Positions 1 through 12,068 of a DNA stretch of 64,000 nucleotides are shown here, piece after piece (positions within the stretch are counted from its first letter, which is position 1; every line of letters starts with the position of its first letter). The DNA is from Varroa destructor (taxonomy: Eukaryota; Arthropoda; Arachnida; Mesostigmata; Varroidae), in the NCBI RefSeq assembly GCF_002443255.2, contig NW_019211458.1, forward strand, positions 12,564,578 to 12,628,577, in the 5' to 3' direction. The notes beneath the pieces were generated by a model, which did not search any database, had not been told where the DNA came from, and saw nothing but the letters and a program-made list of their open reading frames with translations. Position numbers and translations under genes: made by a program.

Positions 1-2283
1 AATCATGCAGGTTATTCTGGTCACACAGTTGGAGGTTTGTGTTTCGTCTGGATCCCGAAAACCATTTTGATAACGTCTTAAGGATAGGCCAACAGATTTT
101 CAGTAGCTAATATCTACGTGGAAAGACAAGTTATAAAAATGGCTTTTAGTTTTGAGGATCTTTTTCGTGTCGACTACTTAGCTCCTGCTTTTGCGTCTGG
201 CGGCACTTTTACTAAGCAGAAGAAACTGGATACGTACGCCCCTTTAACTGCGAATAGTTTACATGCGATAGTCATTGTTTCAAAAAAAATCTTCTTGATA
301 CTGTAAAAAAAACCTAAGTAAGCGACTTACCTCCTGATCGAGCCACTAAAATGCTTAGTTTAGCATAAGCTTAGAGCCGGTTAACGTCATGCAACCGTTA
401 GAGATGACTCGTTCGTCGGACGCTAGTAGCAAAGTATACATTGAATTTCAGTATAAATAAAATGATAAAAAAGAAAACGTATTAATTTTATATGCAAGCT
501 GATATTACACTAATCTCATAATCTCGAAAACAACGGAAAATAACAATCTATGCTAAAATTGTGCTATCCAAGACTATTCAATGTATCTGAGAATTTCAAA
601 CACAACCTTCTATTGAATCTCTTAGGTGCTATGTTATACCTTGGCGGTGTACCTTACTTCATTATTGAGACTACCACTACTTAATGATTTTAGGATTTAG
701 AATGTAAAGATTTGAAAATACCCCATTTGCCTGTTCTCCTACAGCATCGTGCAGTTAGCTCGTCAAAAAAACAGCGCCCATGGATTGTGAAGCCCTGTGA
801 TAATTGGCGACCGAAGATGCGTTCGTTGTCAGCTATTCATAATGCGACGCTAACCTTCTAAAGAAACTTACCTAACCTAATAAAATAATTTATTAAAGCT
901 TTTTTGTTCGCTTTCCTCCATAACATGAATCACCCTGCTAATAAAGCAGGTTTGTTTGTTAGTGATTTATTAATATATCTAAATATTTTTGAAGCTCTTC
1001 TTATCGGCATCGGCAAACGCTGTAAAATACTGCGGAGCAACTTTCGGTTTCTAAAACAGACTCCACTGTGGGAGCTGTAGACCTTATAGCGAGTAGTAGT
1101 AAAGAGCTTCATCTCAAATATGCCGTTCTTCAATGACATCATTTGACTGCGTAGAAAACTGCTACCAATAACCACGCGTTAAATGTAGCAGTATAGCAAA
1201 AACGCTAAAATCCAACGAAAAGACGGGCCAATTTTTACATGAAATGGTCAAATATAATATAAAAAATCACCTAAATTACCTTCTATCTAATGTCATATAT
1301 TCTGTACTTTAAAACTCAGACAATAAGTTATTATCGATAAAGTGACACAACGTCAATTTGTCATAAAATTATTATTGAACTTTGGTTGCATTGACAGTAA
1401 AATTAAAATGTCTGTGGTTATGTAGGATTTAGCCATTAAGTAAGAGAGCCTGCTGTTCATATTTTGTTTGCAAGCGCGCGAAATAACCCTAAGACTATTT
1501 TTTCGTCAACGTATATGCATGCAACTTAGAATAGAATTATGACATACCAACACAATTTACCACATACAATTATAACAAGTTAAATCGTCAGCTATGTTCC
1601 TAAGGCCATTCTTTCACCGTAGGCAGTACGTTGAAAATTTTTTTAGCACCTTGTTGCCTATCTTCGCCCTGCCTTCTACAAAATGAAACTTATCTGCAGG
1701 TTTTATGTTCATGACGTATGTCGCATGTATATACTTGAGCACGTGTCTCAGGTTATTCCAAAGGATAAACAACAAACTTGACATATAATAGAATAAAAAA
1801 ATTTTCATTATGATTTGATTTACAATGAGCATGTTTTTTTTAAATTAGATTTTGATAGAATTGGTCTTAGCTTGACTGAAGAATATAATTGGAAGATCTT
1901 CGTTACAGTTTGATATTTTAGTTAGAGTTCGATTTGCTAATGCTACATGTGCTTTAAAGTATTTAAATGAGAAGCTTCTACACTCTCGAATATTATTGAT
2001 AACGTTCTTACGTTTATAGTACGTGTAAATACAGGACCTGCGGCAGGAATTGTTGTTTCTTTTCGAACAAAAACATGTTGCGCATGCATGCATGCTTCGT
2101 CCATTTTTTGCCTATGTACGTTGTTGGCTTTTATACGTTCTACCCAAACACAGAGATCTCTAATCCTATAACATCTAAACGAATATATGCCTAGGTAATT
2201 CTCTGAACAATATGTCCAAAATTAAAAATTTGCCAAAGTGTACTGCTAAGTCCAATTTGTTACGACCTTCACGCTTAACTAGT
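1..2283. other. AT-rich non-coding DNA
   Basis: I see no gene here. Open frames reach only about 80 codons on the minus strand and none shows a recognisable motif, codon bias or splice context. The sequence is AT-rich without tandem repeats. Confidence 0.6.
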
Positions 2284-2613
2284 AACATGTACAGGGTGTT
2301 CAGGGAGTTGCTCAATGCAGTTGGGGATCATCCGAAGTTTATCGCAGTTCGACGTTTTCAAAGATGATATTTTTCATTTGTTGCGTGTATTTCAAAGCAG
2401 CAACGCGGTATAAGTTAGTGAAGGATGCCAAAGTTTAGCTGAATTTTCGCTAAGTATAAGATGACGACCCATAGATCAGTTGTCTATTCTTTCCTACAAA
2501 ATTGACGTTGATAGTTAGAGACGATTTTCTTCTTATTTGCAATCACATAGATTCAGATGGCCAGAGCTAGTGCTAGGTATGAATAAACGTATGAACATCA
2601 CAAAGGCGTCCGG

Positions 2614-2865
2614 TTGTCAGACCGACCAAAGATATGGTCCATCTGTCTGCGGGCGTTTTTTGAAAATGACATATATGGCTTGAATTCGCCGAGATATCAG
2701 ACAGCAGCTGCATCTTCCCTGCGAGCCGCGATAGCAAAGTTTCTGCCAGAATTTATGGTAACGAGTGGTGGCAAAATTCGGAAAGCTGTACTCTCGTATC
2801 ATATCAATTTTTCGCAGTCCTGTTCCTTGCTGGAAGTTCATGTAGATACCATCAATTCCACGTGA
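2614..2865 (+). pseudogene. Decayed mariner-like transposase, C-terminal fragment
   Basis: The plus frame (83 codons, no ATG at its start) reads like the last part of a Tc1/mariner-superfamily DDE transposase. Family members have a proline-rich stretch, a hydrophobic phrase close to FFLWG-x-hK-D-x-V-Y, then a helix ending in a P-x-hM pattern. Here I see DRPKIWSICLRAFFENDIYG at residues 3-22, then LRAAIAKFLPEFM at 36-48. About 310 bases upstream, at 2291, lies ACAGGGTGTTC, which resembles the end of some mariner-like inverted repeats. No matching right end was found. No catalytic triad can be traced, so this would be an internally deleted, inactive copy. The call is motif recognition by eye. 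It could be a chance frame in a slightly GC-richer patch. Confidence 0.42.
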
Positions 2866-4484
2866 GCGAGGTGTCCTCTTTGCTATGGGCCCACCTCATT
2901 TTTAATGCGAGGTTGAATTAAGGCACTTCTACATGGGAGAGAATATTACAAAAAAACCTTAACAACAGCAAAAAGCTTAAGCTGGATCCAGATTGTTGTC
3001 AGTTCCTGTAAAAAGTGCGCAAAATCAAAAACTAAGTTGTGAGAGTGCCATTTAACAAGCAATTAAATAAACAATATCGTCGTAGAACCTTGTACAACCT
3101 GTATGCAAGCAAAAGTTCTCATAAAAACACCTTGCTCTAAGTCAATTGCCTGTAAAAGTTCTGCACTATAGGCTTTTATGTAGCCGTTCCCGTAAACGAC
3201 AAGTAGATCCATTGTCGTATTATTCAAAGGCCATTAAGATGTAATACACTAATGAGAATTCTTTATGCGAAAAGAAAAGCGAAGGCGGGTGAATTTGTTA
3301 ACAGGGACTCGTTCAAAACCTGACAGACCGCGCATTTTCTGAAAGAAAAGCGGACAAATCTGGTAAATCTGGCAAACAACTCTCGGAAATCGGACCTATT
3401 TGATTCTACCAGATCTTGTTCCCATCGGTAAAAAGGGATGTAAGTTACAAATTACGTTAACGATTAGATTCAAGTAAAATTAAATTAAAACCAAGAGTGA
3501 TTTTAGCATGCAATCCTTTTTGCTTCCAGTGAATTTCATTGTATTCGGAACATGCACGAAGTTTAGCGTCTATCAGCTGTGGGTTGTTTTATTGTAAAAT
3601 ACCGGGCAACGCCGTCTCGGTACAGAGTCTAGCAGTAGAATGTTGATAATTAAACAGCGTATTGATTTCTAATGACCATCACGTTCCAGAAGTAGCATCA
3701 GCGTTGTATCGGCTTATCGACTCTTCTTTACAGCGACTCTAATTGTGATTGCAAGATATCGATCACAATGAAAAGTTTCCAAGCACCGTAAATTAATTCG
3801 ATAAGAATTTTCTCTCCTCTCGTAAATACGGGCCGGCTGTAACCAGTGGTACTTGATTTAGTTAATGTTTTAACATTAAACACAATTATTATGATTTCAA
3901 TTGTGCGATATCATAGACTCGTCAGAAGTCCTTTTGTATTAGAGCCACAGTAACTCTATTCTTCGATTAAATGTCGTATTAGGTAATAATTTCACGCTAT
4001 TTGATGACCCCATTTGTAGAAGTATCTACGACGTAATTACCAGTAACCCATTTATATGGGCAGCACACTGCCCACAGCTGGCCGACGCTAGCCCTCCAAT
4101 CGTTCAGCTTCAGATGCGTGTATCGTGATAAATTTTCGCTTCTATTTATCTTAGAGCGGTTTGCTTTGCGGAGTCGGTAAGCGACCCTGTGCTTTTTGGT
4201 GAAGCTACTCCAGGACACGTCTAAACTGTTAGTCGATGAGTTGTAAGCAATGTACGCCCGTTATTAAACTATTCTGATCTATTCTTTATTATCACATGGA
4301 CAAACGTTTATTATTTGCATTATACGCTATCGTACCGGCACTAACAGGAATGCCGCTTTACCTCTATCATTTATTGCAATAGCACACTCTGATCTATACT
4401 CTGCTGTGTAAACCTAGTACGTGGTTATATGGAGCGGATAGGTGAGCACCACCTCATATTACCTTCCTATTATCGCATGCAGAT
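2866..4484. other. Non-coding stretch
   Basis: There is no supported gene. A minus frame of 73 codons (3997-4218) is open but has no recognised motif and is of chance length. Confidence 0.55.
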
Positions 4485-4533
4485 TCTGTTATACATGCAC
4501 ATCCCACATGTATCTCATACATATTATAACAGA
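4485..4533. repeat. Imperfect inverted repeat, 9-bp arms
   Basis: TCTGTTATA at the left is the exact reverse complement of TATAACAGA at the right, with about 31 bases between that themselves carry short complementary pieces (ACATG, CATGT). It lies just upstream of a much stronger hairpin. It may be a chance AT-rich fold. Confidence 0.4.
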
Positions 4534-4564
4534 AAACTATCGGATCGTTTAGCCCTTCTCGAAA

Positions 4565-4604
4565 TCTGCGAAATCGACAAGCCTCTCCTTGTCGATTTCG
4601 CAGA
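4565..4604. repeat. Perfect 17-bp hairpin with 6-nt loop
   Basis: The left arm TCTGCGAAATCGACAAG (4565-4581) is exactly complementary to the right arm CTTGTCGATTTCGCAGA (4588-4604), with loop CCTCTC. A 17-bp perfect match at this spacing is not expected by chance in 64 kb. The flanks do not extend the stem, so it is too short for a typical microRNA precursor. It could be a template-switch (fold-back) duplication or a small structural element. Confidence 0.9.
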
Positions 4605-7600
4605 ACAGATTCACCAGGTAATCAATTCAGTTGTCCCTCAGTATCAAATACTTGACAGGGAGGTTTTTTGACTTTTACATTGAGGGGATTTTGCCAAAAC
4701 TACGTTATTACCGTGTGGTAATAAAAATGGTCTTACGCAGTGTAAAGTGAATGGCAGAACATCGTTACACGAATCTTGTCCCTCTATACACCGCACAATG
4801 AAGCCGTACTTTTTCTGAGATTTAATCGTGCTCAATATAATGACTAACCTAACGTAATTAAAAAGCGCTTACACAGTCCATTACTACAAACTACCTAAAA
4901 TGTCCAGATACATTTCTACATCGACCATAATTTACTTGACTTCAGTCGACAGCAAGTAGTTGAAAGGCGACAAGTGGGAATGACGATTGGCAGCATAGCT
5001 TCTGGGACGGGAGCGAGTTCGTGAGAATAAGTAGATTGAAAAAAATAATATGGCTTACATTTTTTATGGCTCAAAACCGGTCCTATTTGGCACGTAAGCA
5101 CATATAAAGACTAGCTACTTCCACTCGCCTTAGCACAGTACTATTGTCTGTTACCCGTACGCCCTATAAACGCTCTCAGCCTGATCGGCCAAATCCCGCC
5201 TTGCTGCCACCACTTTTCAAATGTCTATAACTCACAAACTCGTAGGGTCTATCTAAATTCAAAAAAACACCTAGTAAATCCTAAAGTGGACGCTCGACAA
5301 GAACTAACCGTAGAACAGGAGCTCGGGAACGCAAAACTCTGGGTATCGATATGCGTACATTCAGTAGCGAGACAATGGCGCCTGACCGTGCAGATTATGG
5401 GATACGACTCGCGGAATGTTTGATAAACGTGTACTAAGGAGAAGAGGGGCAGGCTAGCTCTTCATCCATAGCACGCCATATCGTGGTAAATGCCTCTTGG
5501 CGGTCACCCCTCTGTAGAAGAGCGATAACAGCAACTTGTTCTTTTGCAGTAACTGCCATCTTGAGTCTCGTCGTATCCTGTGCAAGACGATAGGACAATG
5601 AAGGCAGAAGGAAAAACGTTTCTTGGACTCGCGCACACACCAGCACTAAAAGGGCGAGAGAGAAGGACAAAAGTCAGGTACCGAAAATGGAACGTGGTAT
5701 TCAAGCACCTGCATGGCGCTTCACAAAGATGCTGGGGTAGACTGGTAATCATAGTCCTGCTCGTATCGTGCGGGTGAAAATTACACAGGACAAAGGGATA
5801 GAGAATACTGTCGCCTCAATACGATGACAACTTGCGCGTCTAAAACATCGAGATGCAGCTTAACAAATAATGCCGATTTGTAGCAAAATACCTTTCATAT
5901 AGTAAAGACCTGTTAGATACCGTATGTTGCTTTCTTTTATGCTGGCTTTGAGGTCGTCTTTCATTTGCACTGATAGCTTTTACGGACAAGATCAGATAAC
6001 ATGACCATTAGTACCCTGTGGTCATTTTCCCATATTTAAATAGTGTAGAGCTATTCAACGGGATGACTGCGTTATTTATTATTACTGCCTGATATTTTAG
6101 CAAGTGTTCCGACCTTTGGCAGAAAAAGAGGCTCCATCGTCGGTCGATTTTCTTTTTATGTGGAAGATCAATAAGTTTGCGGTCACAAATACATTACTAA
6201 AATGAATAAAAAAAAAAAAAAAAAAAAAACTTGAGAAACTAGAACTGTTGTAAACTCTTAAATACAATCCAGGCATACAGTCTTTTTTCACTCAGTTAAG
6301 TATAATAACCGCTTTACAAGATTTTATCGTCTCCTATTAGGCTTCCGCCTCAACTGTAACAGCTGTGCTTATTGGCATTCTATAGAGAATCAAAATAAAT
6401 TTGCCTATTATCAAATCTTTTATGTGCTCTCTATATACATTACCTTTCTGTACTTCCCACTGATTGTATCCTTGTTTTCATTCTGCATAAATCTTGTCTC
6501 TACAACTACAGTAGTACTAGGTGCCGAAGTATCTGCCCAAGTAGATGATTCAGCTCTATTGGAATATCCTGCACTCGCAATCCCATAACGTCAACTAAAC
6601 CCACAAATCGTTTGTCTGAGTTAGCGCAGTGAAAAAATTATTTTCTCAAGAGTTTCTTCATATGACTAAAGGTCCACTACTTGTGACGCATTCGGGTTTT
6701 ACGAGTTGAGTATTTATGACGAACCCATAACGGTAAATAACTGTACTGTTCAGCCATAATACTAGACTAGGTCTCGATGTCCGGATCACCTTAGCATAGA
6801 ACAGATCTATCATATAGAGTGAACATTTAAATTCCAAATTGTAATTTCTTTTTCTTTAATACCGAAATGTTGACTTTTTCCTAAAGTAAACATGTGCGAC
6901 TTATGTATAGAATAACACATCGAGTAAATGTCCTACACAGTATTGCTGATTTGTTCGCGTTTCTTTCAATAGCGTGTTTTTTATGGAAAAAAAAATTGCC
7001 AAACACTCAATCCCGGTTTGGCATAATTGTGCTTTGATTTCAGTAATATTCTCATACCTCTCTCATACCTCCTCTTCTCAAACATGGGTCTCAACAAACA
7101 TGGGTTTGTTGGCAAAAATCCCATAAAAGTCAAAGAACGACGAATTGCACGATATGTACTGTCAGTTGTGGTCACCCAAATGAAGGCTTACACGGCCAGG
7201 AAAAGTCTTGTATAGCAAATGTAACCATGCGGTTAGAACGACACGTCTTTGAGATCCATGTCATCTATTCGCGGCATAACCCCAATACCGTTCACCATTG
7301 ACTGTACGTTTCTAACGCAGCCTCCAGAGAAAAATGGTCGAACGATGCCTACAGTCAAAAATTCACACTAAATAATGATGCTCTCCCTAAATGTGACAAT
7401 TTCGCTTGTCCATAAAGCCATCATTATCGATATGAGCCTCATGTTTGTGGCAAGACTTGTTCTTCACTTGTGATTTCTGAATTAACCTTTTTACGACTTC
7501 GCTTCAATGCGCATGATCTACAGACTTCGGTCATGGAGTCAGTTAAAGCTTCCTTGTAAGGATGAAGGCGCAAATCTTTCGGCAGCACAGAGTGCTCGTT

Positions 7601-8208
7601 TAAATATTGCACACATTTCAATAGTTTTTTTTTTTTTATATTTGTCAATTGAACTCCCCATCGTTGGTCTAGTGGGACATTTTTATTTGTATGCCTTCTA
7701 AAAGTTAGATGCGAATGGTGACAATATAGCTTTGCCATTTTCACAATAACGTAGAACATTAACGTACGCAATCCGTATTACATTGTGCTTTAGTTCGATA
7801 GTAACGCCCCGACAGCAGGGTACCAATTGCTAATCACAACACAATGCATTTGGTGCAAACCTATCGAACGCAACTAATATCTGTACATACAGAAAATTTA
7901 GTGAAAACAGGTATACGCTGTGTTATCTAGTGATGTACTATGCCGTAAGAAGGACGCAATTTCGAGTGTATCAACAAAATTGGACTAATCAATATATCCG
8001 TTACAAAAAATGTTTTCTCCATACGAAGCACTCTGGCGACAAGTTCCAAAGAAACGCTACTAGATTTAAACGTTTACATATATCATCCTTGTATGCGATC
8101 CTATATATGAAAAATAGTCCATATGAGACGTACCTTCTAGGCTTGGTGGATATAAATATAAAATATATATAAATCTGTGCGTGCGTGTTTGTTTAGGAAG
8201 GATAGAGG
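4605..8208. other. Non-coding stretch
   Basis: No convincing gene. It contains a 22-A run, small frames of chance length (for example 110 codons on the minus strand at 7439-7771, unrecognised) and a short direct duplication of CTCATACCT near 7051-7070. Confidence 0.5.
6208..6229. repeat. Poly(A) tract, 22 nt
   Basis: An uninterrupted run of 22 A. It could be the tail of an old retroposed element, but nothing recognisable precedes it, so it is recorded only as a homopolymer. Confidence 0.9.
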
Positions 8209-8374
8209 TACCCGTGATAGTTTACCGGGTAATGTATGTGTCTGTTTCTCTTAGAGACACCTTTTGTTCCAGGTTCGAATCAGGGCATGGACACACCGTG
8301 TTTACGTGCTGGGGCCAGCTGTCTGACGGAACGCCTAACGGCGACACCGGACATAAAATTCGAAACACAGAGGT
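8209..8374 (+). mobile_element. tRNA-derived SINE-like copy A
   Basis: This copy has a tRNA-like head and a family-specific tail. The head starts with CCCGTGATAGTTTA followed by CCGGGTAA, matching a pol III box A. An anticodon-arm-like pairing GTGTCT/AGACAC follows, then a box B GGTTCGAATC at 8272-8281. The tail contains CTAACGGCGACACCGGACAT. The copies at 11.9 kb (plus) and 56.3 kb (minus) share the head and the tail, so this is a dispersed repeat family, not a functional tRNA. The T-stem pairs at only about three of five positions, so folding as tRNA is degraded. The flanks show no clear target-site duplication to my eye. SINEs of this type are mobilised by LINE machinery, and LINE remnants occur elsewhere in the window. 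Confidence 0.72.
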
Positions 8375-9755
8375 AGCATAGAATAAGTTTCCATCATATT
8401 CCGTACGCTCGCTTGTAAGGCGAAGCCTGCTTCAATTCACGTACATATGCATATGTTATACGGAAATATCCATGGATCTATGACGGCTTTTTACCAGCAG
8501 CACGAGACACGGGGTCAAAATCGGTCCAACCTTTTAACCAGTTAGGTTTCATCCTATGCAGGGTACGCCCCCTAAAGATCGTTTCAATTCAAGGTGTGTC
8601 GTGGCCCTCCACTAATCTATGATTTTGTCGTAAAGCTTTCTCGCACCGCTTACACTCTAGCTTTTGTAACTCTACCATTGTGTATAGGGCCAAACAACTG
8701 GCAAAAGTAGAACAATAATAGAGTATCTCCAACAAGTTGAACTCAACCAGCAACAGTAGCAGCAAGCGATGTAATTCTATTAAGTTGGCTCCGGGCGGTT
8801 AGGCTTGCCGCTTAACTCTCACAACAAAACTTTTACCTTAATGGCCATCATATTTTATGAGATATTATTCACGATATGGGAAAATGAATGAGGAAATGAG
8901 CAGAAGGAGCATGTTGGCTATATACATCCCATAGAGCTATTTATTTTAATAACGGGTCGCGGCGTCAGGTGTCGACGAGAGATTGGAGCGAGGTATGTCG
9001 ACGTTAACAGTTAACCGCCAACTGCAAATGTGATTAACGCAAACATTTAGCGAATAGTAAGCGAGCTATTTCGTAGAATTTTCGTCTCGTATACCGCACA
9101 ACTTTTACCGTACGTTATTTACGCCATGTCGGAACACCGTATGTCTCGGTGGGGATCCATGTAAATGGCGACAGGCGTCTCTGTGTAGGTATCAGTATTC
9201 AGCAATCTGTTAGAATTCGTACACTATGGGCTAAACGATGATTCCCTGCGGTTGTAGAAGTCCAAAAACGATAATAATGTAGCCAGAATTTATTACGTGT
9301 TTTAGTAACGGTCAAAAAGAACGCTTGTCCCTTACGCAACAGTTTTTTTTGCAAGCGTCACTTCCGCGCCGGGGCCTTAGTCCCTATAGCTGACATGCAG
9401 AATTTTTTAAAACGACTATCGAACGAAATAATAAAATGAAATACCGAAAAATATACGCCCCGTCCGCCTGGAACCATATTCATGCTTAAATTTAATTAAT
9501 TAAAAGTAAATGTAATTTAAATATACGTTTGCCACTAATACTCAAGACTGAGCGACAAAACCTACTTTTATCGGCTAGGAATGCTAACGTTTTCTAGTGA
9601 TCTATATTCAATAGCTGAAACAGATTATAGGCGCCTTATGGTCAAGCGCATAGTGACATATGGGAGATTACTCTATTTATTTAGCTCATGCAGTTTAGTT
9701 GATTCCATTTACCCCATCGTTTCCTCTTCATTGGATGTCCTTCTTCAACTGCTTC
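8375..9755. other. Non-coding stretch
   Basis: I see no gene, repeat array or RNA gene. All frames are short. Confidence 0.55.
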
Positions 9756-9781
9756 TATATATATATAGAGAGAGAGAGAGG
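9756..9781. repeat. (TA)n(GA)n microsatellite
   Basis: Compound dinucleotide tract of TA units followed by GA units. Confidence 0.9.
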
Positions 9782-10069
9782 TCATAGCATTTATCACCTC
9801 TGTAGAATAATCTATTACTACAATTTTAATATCGTTGAAAAGTTTATTATGTTCTATTATTGTCAGTTTAATATACCCGATACACACAAAATTACTAAAT
9901 GCTTGAATAAGCGTCTATTTGTCCACGCGCCAATATCTTGTCGCCCATATATAATATTATGGTGTTGTCTTCGCAGTAGTTGTTTTATGGATGGTTTATG
10001 GCATATTTACTAGACGGTTATTGATTTTTTATTTGGTCCGTTAGTGGATATCTGGTAATCGTAAAGCTT

Positions 10070-10730
10070 CAGCTGTGGTGCCGACTGGACGCTAGCTACA
10101 ATTTCAAAGGTACGGCAACTAATAGCGGAGCTACAACAGTGACTTTCAGTGGCGGACAAAGCTAGCGCCGTGTCCTAAAGGTACTATTTCGGCTCGCAGG
10201 TCACACGGTTGCGGTGTTGTCGCTACCAGTATGTAGGATAACACACGGATCGCTCGACTAACCAGCCAGCTAATGCACAACGCTAAATTGTTAGACAATC
10301 CACGCTGTGCGGAAAGACCATGAGGGCAACAATGAGAGTGCAGGAACGAACGGGAAGGCCATAGCTACACCGTCGTGCTCCCACGGGCCGGTTTGGCGCT
10401 AACGACAGCTCGTTTACGACATACGCTGTACCGAGACCGCCTCGAGACCGGCGGTGCTCTGTCGTACGCTATATGCACTACGGCACTAGCCACTCTCTGG
10501 TTTTGCCTGCTGCGAAGGCCTTCGAGCCTCTCGCAGCTCCGTCTTCTATATACCCCCTGGAAGCACTGCAACGGAACGGAGCTCGACGGAATTTGCACAC
10601 CAAACCAGTAAATGAATGGTGGTTTTCGTGTTTGTATCACGCGCCTACATTTAGGGAACCGGCTCTCCACCATCCCTATTGTACATGTCTTCCGCGACGC
10701 CTTCTCCCGTTTTAGACGAAGTCACACAGG
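10070..10730. other. GC-richer, CpG-containing patch with multi-frame openness
   Basis: Base composition rises clearly above the flanks and CpG dinucleotides are frequent. Several frames stay open at once: about 102 codons on the minus strand (10365-10673) and about 116 codons on the plus strand ending near 10715. Openness in opposite frames at once is the expected result of high GC, not proof of coding. No family motif was recognised. It may be an exon, a CpG-rich regulatory patch or a fragment of inserted DNA. Confidence 0.3.
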
Positions 10731-11252
10731 CCGAGCATTCCTATAGCCTGTCAATACTCACTTAATTTTGAACAGCTCGTCTCCCTCGTTATGTCTGCAT
10801 GGCGAATTGCCTTCTGTTTGTAACTGCACATACGGCTAGAGTTGTATCACAAACCGGGTGCTCGAAAAGAGAGTGGGCTCCGTAGAAACCCAACGAGAGA
10901 GTACGTCACCAGAAGGACCAATTTGGGGTGGGCGTTCAAGGAGCCTTCTACCGGTAATGGATTTCTACTTTCCTGGTCTTACAATATAACATGCTACCAA
11001 GACATCTCACAAAAAACAACGTATGCCCGTAGTAATAAACGAACAACGCCGTACGCATTTAGCGTTTGCTATCCTAAAGCTGCAATAGACTCTATAGCCA
11101 CCTGAAAATGAAGCAGATGAAATTTTCCGGTTGTAAGTGTCGCACGCAGGGGTGGCCTTGGTCGCGGCCTAACAAGGGTACTCCATTGTCCTTCCCCCTT
11201 TTTCTGGGCCCGCTTTCCTTGCCTACACGCGTGTTTTAATAGGCATGTGAAG

Positions 11253-11284
11253 TATAAAAAGGAATACGTCTGTTCAACTCAGAA
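11253..11284 (+). promoter_or_regulatory. Core-promoter-like TATA plus initiator
   Basis: TATAAAAA is followed about 28 bases later by an arthropod-type initiator-like CTCAGA, a plausible TATA-to-start spacing. The first downstream ATG (11289) opens only a 13-codon frame, and no gene is recognised behind it. In AT-rich DNA such pairs occur by chance. Confidence 0.18.
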
Positions 11285-11903
11285 AGAACATGGAGGCAGA
11301 TGCGCCACCTGGTGCATGCCCTTCTGGCTAGCAATGCAATTGCAGATAACAACTCTAGAAAAAAGTTTTCTAGCATACGACTGTTTGTAGAGACATAATT
11401 ACGCTTTGTGCGCACGGTACGCATACAGAAAAAAATTATCGAACATGTTCGTTAATCTAACACCGGGAATAAACAAGCTAGAAAATAATTGCAGCCATCA
11501 AATCACGATATCCATAAAACTTTTTACAGCGAAGTTTTCCACCGTTTTGCATTGAAGACGCACAAGTTTCGGTGAGCGAAACTAAGTTGTAACTTTATTT
11601 TTATTACCATGTAAACCAGTCTATGGTTTACGGATTTACGACGAATAAGAAGCCTGCACGCGGTAGACTATACAACACTTGATTTGGTTGTCATCAATTT
11701 AGGGTTTTGCATCTTGCCGCGAAGTCTGTTAGCTTAGAGTTGTTAATTATCAGGAAAGCGGTGAAGCGCCGTGTATATTGGCAACTATTTCTGTAATACC
11801 CTCGTATGTATTTATGTCTGTTTAATAGCGACAGTGGTTAATTTCCTACTAGTGTCATTCCTAACATCCTTACAATATAGTTGATATCTCAGCTAATTGC
11901 GAT

Positions 11904-12068
11904 GCCCGTGAAAGCTTAGTGGCTAACGTATCCATATACTAACCTTACGGACACGTTGTGGCCTAGGTTCGAATCCGAGCACGAACATATTTCGTGTTTC
12001 TTTGAGAGCGAGCCGTGTGATGGGGTGCTTCATAGTGATACCGCACATAAAACAGGAAACAAGTAAGG
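11904..12068 (+). mobile_element. tRNA-derived SINE-like copy B
   Basis: The head reads GCCCGTGAAAGCTTAGTGGC (box A) and the box B AGGTTCGAATCC at 11965-11976 is the best preserved of the family. The T-stem pairs at four of five positions. After CGTGTTT the tail runs to GTGATACCGCACATAAAA, which aligns with the tails of copies A and C. The 3' end runs into TAATTAATTAATTAA. Shared head plus shared tail in three places makes family membership the best explanation. A functional tRNA is unlikely because the anticodon arm is disrupted and there is no matching acceptor stem beyond CGTG/CACG. Confidence 0.72.

Noticed and set aside
5434..5559. ATG-started 41-codon minus frame (MAVTAKEQVAVIALLQRG...) in good start context, transposase-like first residues
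   Set aside because: Too short, with no family match I could defend and no neighbouring element features.
8209..12068. Possible functional tRNA genes at the GGTTCGAATC sites
   Set aside because: Acceptor and anticodon stems do not pair properly, and the copies share a non-tRNA tail, which fits SINEs and not tRNA genes.
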